Assembly (NCBI GenBank): GCA_029263415.1
Contig: JAJCXN010000005.1
Coordinates: 124,001-188,000, forward strand
Reading direction: 5' to 3'
From: Acidobacteriota bacterium
GTDB lineage: Bacteria > Acidobacteriota > Thermoanaerobaculia > Multivoradales > Multivoraceae
DNA length: 64,000 bases
Shown here: piece by piece, positions 58,626 to 64,000 of the stretch
How positions within the stretch are numbered: the stretch's first letter is position 1
Layout of the letters: each line of letters starts with the position of its first letter
Translations under genes and position numbers: made by a program
Notes under the pieces: model-generated
What the model saw: the letters and a program-made list of their open reading frames with translations, nothing else
The model's database searches: none
What the model was told of the DNA's origin: nothing

Positions 58626-59285
58626 ATGTCATTTCTCGAAAACCTCTTTGCGACCAAGCAAACCTCAACTCTCATCGACTCTGCGTTCGGCGACATCGAG
58701 GGCATGCTCAAAGACTCCAAGCGCATGCTCGAGATCGCGCTCGACACGCTGATCGACAATGCGCCCTTGACCGAGGACCTCGACCGCCTCGACGACGAGG
58801 TCGACAAGGGCGAGCAACTGGTTCGCCGTGCTGTGCTCCAGCACCTATCGGTCAATCCGGGAAATGACCTTGTACCAAGCCTGATCTTGGTCAGTATTGT
58901 CCAAGATTGTGAGCGCATCGGCGATTTCGCTCGCGGCCTGGGAGACATCGTTGGCCTTGCGGCCTCCGACCGAGAAGGTGTCTTTCGCGCCGAACTTGCA
59001 AGCACTCGCGAGCTGATCCTGCCGATGTTCGATCAAGCGTCCGCCGCCTTTGTAGGAGCAGACTCTGCCAAGGCCCAGGGCGTGGTCGACGCTGCGACCC
59101 AGGCCAAGACAAAGCTATCTGCACTGGTCGCAGCAGTCGCTGCCAGCGACGAGAGCGCCGATATGGCGGTCGTCTACTCTGCATCGGCGAGGATCTTGAG
59201 CCGGGTGGCGTCTCACCTCTCCAACGTGTGTTCAACCGTCACCAAGCCCTACGATCTCATGCGTCACGGGGATGAGAGCGCATAG
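58626..59285 (+). CDS. PhoU-like phosphate-transport regulator
   Basis: A 219-residue helical protein with a PhoU pattern: LDRLDDEVDKGEQLVRRAVL and LILVSIVQDCERIGDFARGLGDIVGL, in which the E/DxxxD clusters bind metal. It is longer than one PhoU repeat pair and probably has an extra helical hairpin. It follows the Na/Pi transporter and is expected to modulate it rather than the Pst system, since no pst genes are near. ATG 58626, with aaagga upstream. Confidence 0.85.
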   Translation: MSFLENLFATKQTSTLIDSAFGDIEGMLKDSKRMLEIALDTLIDNAPLTEDLDRLDDEVDKGEQLVRRAVLQHLSVNPGNDLVPSLILVSIVQDCERIGDFARGLGDIVGLAASDREGVFRAELASTRELILPMFDQASAAFVGADSAKAQGVVDAATQAKTKLSALVAAVAASDESADMAVVYSASARILSRVASHLSNVCSTVTKPYDLMRHGDESA

Positions 59286-59314
59286 GCCGCTTCACGTTCC
59301 CTTTGCACATCACC

Positions 59315-59384
59315 CAGTTCTCAGTTCTCAGTTCTCAGTTCTCAGTTCTCGGTGCTCGGTGCTCGGTGCTCGGTGCTCGGTGTT
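59315..59384 (+). repeat. Heptamer tandem repeat, ten units in two blocks
   Basis: cagttct is repeated five times (59315-59349), then cggtgct four times and cggtgtt once (59350-59384). It fills the spacer between the convergent PhoU-like and GNAT genes. The second block looks like a point-mutated form of the first that expanded in its turn. Confidence 0.95.
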
Positions 59385-59401
59385 CAGAGAACTCGGTGAG
59401 C

Positions 59402-59914
59402 TCAGAGCACCTTCTGCATCGCGCAACGACGCGAGCCTTCGAGGCCTGACTTCACTTCGTCTTCGAGCACCTTCACCAGGCGCGCTTCCATTATGGACGG
59501 CTCTAGGACCGCGAATCCTTGTCGTTGGTAGTAGGGCTGGTTCCAGGGCACGTCTCGAAAAGTAGTGAGTACTAGGCGCCCCACGCCGTGAGCCGCCGCC
59601 CACTCTGTCGCGGCCTCCAAGAGCCGAGTACCGATCCCCCGCCGTTGGTACTCCCTACTGACGGCTAGCTCCCAAACATGAAGAGCATCGTGGAAACGTT
59701 GCGCACTCAAGAAACCCACGATCCGAGAGTCTCGCTGCTCAGCGACCCAAGTGGTGCCGTCGCGGATTCGGGGCGCGTGATCCTCTACTTGCATCACCGC
59801 GTCAGCGGCAATCCAGGCGAGGTCGGGGATAGCCAAAAAACTCTGACCCGCGGATCGCTCCACATCAGGAAGCTCTACCGCATCGTCCTTGGCTGCTGGG
59901 CGGATGAAAGTCAT
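59402..59914 (-). CDS. GNAT family N-acetyltransferase
   Basis: A 170-residue acetyltransferase. The acetyl-CoA loop is RRGIGTRLLEAATEWA, preceded by HVWELAVSREYQ, and the fold closes with PYYQRQGFAVLEP. The N-terminal FIRPAAKDDAVELPDVERSAG is the usual GNAT opening. Acceptor unknown. ATG 59914. It is convergent with the PhoU-like gene. Confidence 0.85.
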   Translation of the reverse strand: MTFIRPAAKDDAVELPDVERSAGQSFLAIPDLAWIAADAVMQVEDHAPRIRDGTTWVAEQRDSRIVGFLSAQRFHDALHVWELAVSREYQRRGIGTRLLEAATEWAAAHGVGRLVLTTFRDVPWNQPYYQRQGFAVLEPSIMEARLVKVLEDEVKSGLEGSRRCAMQKVL

Positions 59915-60026
59915 TAGCGCAACCTACCGAAGACCATCGCCATTCGTCGAGGGCTGTAGGTTAACGTGTGTCATCTAACGCCAGAACTGCCCGGACCACC
60001 GCTAACCTAAAAGGGACGATTTCCCG

Positions 60027-61100
60027 ATGACCGCAGACTCCTCAACCGCCGCAATCCGCATCACTCTGAGTCTCGCCGTGCTGATCTTGTTGCCACAGAT
60101 CTCGCACACGCAAAGCAAAACCTACGCCGAGCGCCTTGGCTGGGGCCCAACCGACAAGATCGCGATCTTCCATGTCGATGACGTCGGCATGTCGCACGAG
60201 TCCAACCTCGGGGCGATCCGCTCGTTGGAGGCCGGCATCGCGACGTCCCTCAGCATCATGATGCCGTGCTCGTGGGTGCCTGAGTTCTTCGGCTACCTCA
60301 AAGACCATCCCAACACCGATGCGGGACTTCATCTAACCTTGACTGCCGAATGGGACAACTATCGTTGGGGCCCCCTAGCGGGCGGCCAGACGACGCCCGG
60401 TTTGATCGACAAGCATGGCTACCTCCACGACAACGTGGCACAGGTGGTTCAGAACGCGACCGCCGACGAAATCGAACTCGAGATCCGTGCCCAGGTTGCC
60501 AAAGCGCGAGCCATGGGGTTTGAGCCAACCCACCTCGACTCCCACATGGGCACCCTGTTTGCCACGCCGGAGTTCTTAGAGCGCTACATCAAGGTCGGGG
60601 TAGAAACGCAGATTCCAGTCATGTTCCCAGGAGGACACAACACACTGCTGACCCAGCAGTACCTGGCGCCGACCATCGCGCAGTTGAAAGCCAAAGGCGA
60701 GTGGCACGGACAAGAACTACCGACTCCAGCCCCACTAGTGGGCTCTCGCGACATTGGGCAGACGATTTGGGCAGCAGGCCTCCCCGTGCTGGATGACCTA
60801 CACAACACCAGCTATGGCTGGCGGCTTGATTCAGACGCTGAAGTCACCGATCAAGCACTGAGCGAAATGAAAGTCGCCCGCTATAGCGAAGCAGTGCGCT
60901 CACTCGAACCAGGCGTCACCATGATCATCCTGCACGCGAGCGATGCAGGACTTGCCTTCGACTCCATCTCAGGATCTGGTCAAACCCGTCGCGGCGACAT
61001 GTTGGCGATGCTCTCACCAGAACTCCGCCGAGTGATCGAGGCTGAAGGCGTCATCCTCTCAACGTTCCGTGAGCTCAAGCGCCGCCGAGCACTCCACTAG
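60027..61100 (+). CDS. Exported YdjC/ChbG-type carbohydrate deacetylase-like protein
   Basis: A 357-residue protein with a signal peptide (hydrophobic 11-23, cleavage near HTQS). The YdjC (ChbG/HpnK) domain has FHVDDVGMSHESN, with Asp 51/Asp 52 as metal ligands, DAGLHLTL and THLDSHMG, and a late TMIILHASDAG. Members deacetylate N-acetylated oligosaccharides or lipids. Export to the periplasm or surface is less usual than the cytoplasmic ChbG. ATG 60027. It is convergent with the HD-GYP gene. Confidence 0.85.
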   Translation: MTADSSTAAIRITLSLAVLILLPQISHTQSKTYAERLGWGPTDKIAIFHVDDVGMSHESNLGAIRSLEAGIATSLSIMMPCSWVPEFFGYLKDHPNTDAGLHLTLTAEWDNYRWGPLAGGQTTPGLIDKHGYLHDNVAQVVQNATADEIELEIRAQVAKARAMGFEPTHLDSHMGTLFATPEFLERYIKVGVETQIPVMFPGGHNTLLTQQYLAPTIAQLKAKGEWHGQELPTPAPLVGSRDIGQTIWAAGLPVLDDLHNTSYGWRLDSDAEVTDQALSEMKVARYSEAVRSLEPGVTMIILHASDAGLAFDSISGSGQTRRGDMLAMLSPELRRVIEAEGVILSTFRELKRRRALH

Positions 61101-61119
61101 CCTGGCCCCCGATCGGCCA

Positions 61120-62931
61120 TCAGTCGGCGGACTGCACCTTGCTCTGTTGCAGGAACTGCAGGAACTGCAGGCCGATCTCCGGATCAAACTGAGTTCCGCA
61201 TCCGGCAAGCACCATCTCGGTGGCCTTGATCTCCGGAAAGGCAGGGCGATAGGGCCGAGGGGAGGTCAACGCGTCGAACACGTCTACCACAGCCGTCACC
61301 CGCGCAAGGTAGCCGATGCTCTTTTCGCGAATCCCCATTGGATAGCCGCTGCCATCCCACCATTCATGGTGTTGCAAGGTGATCCCCAGTACGGCTTGGA
61401 ATCCGGGTAGGGGTTCAAGAATCTGATGGCCGATGGCCGGGTGGCGCCGCATGTCAGCCATCTCGGTGTCGCTCAACGCACCCGCCTTGTCGAGCACGGC
61501 GCGGTCGATACCAATCTTTCCAATGTCATGAACCAGTCCACCCTGTTTCAGCGCCTCCACGTCGTCTTCACCGAGCCCCAGAAACAAGGCAAACTGATAC
61601 GCCATCTTCGAAACCCGCTCGGAGTGCCCGCTGGTCCATGGCGACGATGCATCAATGGCCCGAGCGAGCGCCCCCATCGAGCCGGCAGAATACAGCTCGA
61701 GTTTCTCGGTTCGTTCGATCTTCGATAGTGCCAGCTCGAGTTGTCGGGCAAGGCTGCGACCAAGTCGCTTGCCTTCCTCAAATGCAGCATCGCGGCTCCG
61801 CCAGTCGGCCCAGATCACTGCACGGCTCACACCGTCACAGCGCACCAAAAAGCGGGCTCGCTCTTGATCTCCGGTGGGCACACTCTCGAACTCGAACGGA
61901 CCTGAAAATGCTTCAAACGTCGCTCGGTCTCGCAGCCGCTCTAGGTCTTTTTGCCCCACTTCTACCGGTGACGAAGGCCCATGGACGTCGATCCCGGTTG
62001 CGAACCCGCCCGACTCTGCGATCACTCGAGGCAGTAGCACACATCCAATCCCGGTACAGCGAAGCACCTTCGGCGCCGCTCGTAGAACCGTAAGAACCAC
62101 ATCCTCCTCTCGAGGGGTTGCCTCCATCTGCTCGCCCACATCCTCGAAAAGCTGGAGCGATTGACCTCGTTGATCATGGGAGCGCGACAACTGGTCCAAG
62201 CTACTGAACAGAGATCTGTATTCTTTGTATCGAGGGACCGGCAACTCCGATTCGGACTCACCCCGAACTATGCTCGCGGTATGGCCTTGAAGCGTCGCCA
62301 GCGGTTCGAGTCGACGCCGAACCAACGGAATCACCAGTAGCAGGTTCCCCAAAACGCCGGCCGCCAGCAGCAGAATTGCGCGACGTCCGAGAACAGACAT
62401 TGGTGAGTCGTTCATCGGTTCTGCAATCACCAAGACCAGGCCTCGTCCCCGCTCGGCTCCCACCGGCAGGTTGGACCGCGTGAAACGGAACCCACTCTCC
62501 TCAAGCACGCCCTCAGTCTCCAGGAGGGATAGGACCGGCACACCCCGCAACTCGGCCCCCACGGGCGCCCGCGTGGAGAACGAAGCATAAGCACGCACTC
62601 CGGCTTGGTCAAAAACGAAGAGCGACATCTCCGGAGGCAATGTTGAAGTCTCTAGCGAGCCCCAAACCAGTGCCGGCCAATCGAGTGGCACGTCTGGGAG
62701 CACCGGCGCTGACTGGTATGTGCGCCTCAAACGCTCCACCGTGTTGTAGGCATACACCTTGGTGAGCTCACGCAGGTGCTTCACACGAGCCTGCTGATGC
62801 TGCTCCTCCGCTCGGAGCAAAAGGAGGCCACCGACCAACAGGGCTGGAACAGGCGCAGCCAGGGCGAACGAACGGACCAGCGACCAGTTGAGTGAGCGTT
62901 TCGTGGGTGTGCTGACTCCGTCAGAAGGCAT
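61120..62931 (-). CDS. HD-GYP domain c-di-GMP phosphodiesterase-like sensor
   Basis: A 603-residue membrane protein. ATG 62931 overlaps the GspG stop by 11 bp (atgccttctga), so it is translationally coupled. Membrane segments lie near 22-40 and 184-203, framing a periplasmic sensor region. A HAMP-like linker and a GAF-like region (about 275-400) follow. The C-terminal HD-GYP domain is intact: GHSERVSKMA, HDIGKIG (His 468/Asp 469), HHEWWDGSGYP (HHE 521-523, GYP 529-531). It would hydrolyse c-di-GMP. Its coupling to a pseudopilin gene is unusual. Confidence 0.95.
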   Translation of the reverse strand: MPSDGVSTPTKRSLNWSLVRSFALAAPVPALLVGGLLLLRAEEQHQQARVKHLRELTKVYAYNTVERLRRTYQSAPVLPDVPLDWPALVWGSLETSTLPPEMSLFVFDQAGVRAYASFSTRAPVGAELRGVPVLSLLETEGVLEESGFRFTRSNLPVGAERGRGLVLVIAEPMNDSPMSVLGRRAILLLAAGVLGNLLLVIPLVRRRLEPLATLQGHTASIVRGESESELPVPRYKEYRSLFSSLDQLSRSHDQRGQSLQLFEDVGEQMEATPREEDVVLTVLRAAPKVLRCTGIGCVLLPRVIAESGGFATGIDVHGPSSPVEVGQKDLERLRDRATFEAFSGPFEFESVPTGDQERARFLVRCDGVSRAVIWADWRSRDAAFEEGKRLGRSLARQLELALSKIERTEKLELYSAGSMGALARAIDASSPWTSGHSERVSKMAYQFALFLGLGEDDVEALKQGGLVHDIGKIGIDRAVLDKAGALSDTEMADMRRHPAIGHQILEPLPGFQAVLGITLQHHEWWDGSGYPMGIREKSIGYLARVTAVVDVFDALTSPRPYRPAFPEIKATEMVLAGCGTQFDPEIGLQFLQFLQQSKVQSAD

Positions 62932-63391
62932 GCGCCGGGCCAAAGTACGCGCCATCCGCGGCCCGCACAATATCGTCATGGCTCATCGGATTTGCCAACG
63001 GTGGCCTGCTCTCACCGTCAGGCCCTCTGCTATACAAGTCGTAGTCGTTGTTGAGCGGCACTAGGAACCGATCCTTGCGCGCGGATCCTCGCCAGCCCGG
63101 GCCGCGCTGCACTTGATACATATAGGGGTTGCCCCATGGGTCAGGCGGGATCGGTAGGGGCAGAAGTTCCAAGGCGTCGGGAGTTCGATCGTTGAGACGG
63201 GCAAAGGCAGTGATCTCGTAATCGAGAACCCGGATATCGCTCACCGCCTTGTTGATCTTCGTTTGGAGGAGCACATCGGAGAAGTCAGGTAGGAATAGAC
63301 TCAACAAAACCGACACCAACGCCAACGTAATCAAGAGTTCCACCAGCGTGTACCCCAGTGTTCGAAAACGGCTGTGCCACGAATCTCTCAT
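62921..63391 (-). CDS. Type II secretion GspG-like major pseudopilin
   Basis: A 156-residue prepilin. ATG 63391 has gggag upstream. The prepilin peptidase site is FRTLG-YTLVELL, followed by a hydrophobic helix. The body matches GspG: LELLPLPIPPDPWGNPYMYQ and YDLYSRGPDGE, including the calcium-loop region, though longer than usual between them. No other gsp genes lie in the window. It overlaps the upstream membrane-protein gene by 4 bp and the HD-GYP gene by 11 bp. Confidence 0.9.
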   Translation of the reverse strand: MRDSWHSRFRTLGYTLVELLITLALVSVLLSLFLPDFSDVLLQTKINKAVSDIRVLDYEITAFARLNDRTPDALELLPLPIPPDPWGNPYMYQVQRGPGWRGSARKDRFLVPLNNDYDLYSRGPDGESRPPLANPMSHDDIVRAADGAYFGPAHAF

Positions 63392-63795
63392 CGTTCGCTC
63401 CCGCCTCGAGCGGTCTCGCGCTGCCGCTGAACCCAAGTCGAGGCGGGCTTGTTGGCCAGTCGTAGGTTGCCCCGGGCATCGAGCATCACGGTCAACGAGC
63501 CGGGCGACGGCTCACTAGCGAACTCCAATCGATACTTGCGATAGGAGCCACCGCCAGGCACCCGATGGACTCCGCGCAAGGGGCCACCGTCAACCACCAC
63601 TCCATCGACGCGCAGTTCTACCCGCGCACGATCGATTCGCAACGAGCGGCCCTTGTGTGGTCCATCTTGTGCGTACCACTGAGCGAAGATGCCTACCGGG
63701 GGCTGCGCCACCGGCTCTTCGGTCGGACGAGCTAGGGCCCACAGGAATCCCGCGATACAACCGAACGCAAGGAGCGCGATGAAAAATCTGGACAT
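63388..63795 (-). CDS. Small membrane-anchored protein of unknown family, upstream of gspG-like gene
   Basis: A 135-residue protein from ATG 63795 with one N-terminal hydrophobic segment (MSRFFIALLAFGCIAGFLWA) and a periplasmic beta-rich domain (RVELRVDGVVVDGGPLRG, KYRLEFASE, SLTVMLDARGNLRL). It could be a type II secretion accessory component, because it overlaps the pseudopilin start by 4 bp (ATGA), but no family was recognised. A longer frame begins at 63963; the later ATG is preferred since it opens directly with the membrane helix. Confidence 0.6.
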   Translation of the reverse strand: MSRFFIALLAFGCIAGFLWALARPTEEPVAQPPVGIFAQWYAQDGPHKGRSLRIDRARVELRVDGVVVDGGPLRGVHRVPGGGSYRKYRLEFASEPSPGSLTVMLDARGNLRLANKPASTWVQRQRETARGGSER

Positions 63796-64000
63796 GAGTA
63801 CAAGCGTTGAAAGCCGAGTTGGCAGATTCTGAATGGCAAGCCTTAACCGTACAAAAAGGCCACGAGAACCATGGGCCCTCGATATCAAGCACGCCCCAAG
63901 GGCTCTCTCGCCCCTGGCTATCGCGATCACACAAGCAGTCAGTATAGGGTCAGCATTACACACAACTCAAAACGAATCGAGATCCAAGATGATACGGACG

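Overview
The window looks like chromosomal DNA of a free-living Gram-negative bacterium. Base composition is GC-rich, so long antisense reading frames are common and most are not genes. An outer-membrane beta-barrel, a type II secretion pseudopilin, ClpS/ClpA and several secreted or Tat-exported proteins support a diderm. An ECF sigma factor of the type common in Acidobacteriota and Planctomycetes, DUF3604, LVIVD-propeller and DUF4832 proteins, and MoxR/VWA genes would fit Acidobacteriota, Myxococcota or a related lineage, but the phylum cannot be fixed by reading alone. I saw no rRNA or tRNA gene, insertion sequence, integrase, prophage or CRISPR array.

Layout. 1-4.4 kb: end of a TPR protein, a penicillin-binding transpeptidase, a threonine/serine dehydratase and a divergent SDR. 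4.7-8.2 kb: two abutting genes for secreted beta-propellers, LVIVD with Ig-like domains and a YncE-like protein with a His/Met-rich insert. 8.4-16.6 kb: a five-gene MoxR-DUF58-BatA-VWA membrane operon. 17-23.5 kb, minus strand: a secreted DUF4832-type protein, a small YdeI/OmdA-like protein, and a run of glutaredoxin fusion, BolA, ROK kinase and ThrE-like exporter. 23.8-25.9 kb: DUF3465, PilZ-like protein, ECF sigma. 25.9-34.4 kb: beta-barrel, peptidogalycan-type acetyltransferase, clpS-clpA, acyl-CoA carboxylase beta chain, ThuA-like and DUF72 proteins. 34.7-43.5 kb: DUF819 transporter, a GT-B-like protein, DUF3604 lipoprotein, hydrolase, Nudix and leuS.

43.9-55.4 kb is a catabolic block made of two convergent operons: a double CoA-transferase with NCS1 and NCS2 nucleobase-type transporters on the plus strand, and a molybdenum hydroxylase trio with a cyclase-family hydrolase and an amidase on the minus strand. 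Together they suggest uptake, hydroxylation and hydrolytic opening of an N-heterocycle. 55.8-64 kb: a Tat-exported class V aminotransferase, a Na/Pi symporter with a PhoU-like partner, GNAT, a YdjC deacetylase, and an overlapping minus-strand operon of a membrane protein, a GspG pseudopilin and an HD-GYP phosphodiesterase.

The most unusual feature across the window is a series of short tandem repeats (7, 9, 10, 12, 13, 15, 17 and 18 bp units). They sit at gene ends and in spacers and often extend into the termini of the encoded proteins. The second is a single protein joining a CGFS glutaredoxin, a cysteine-less A-type-carrier-like segment and a rhodanese, next to bolA.
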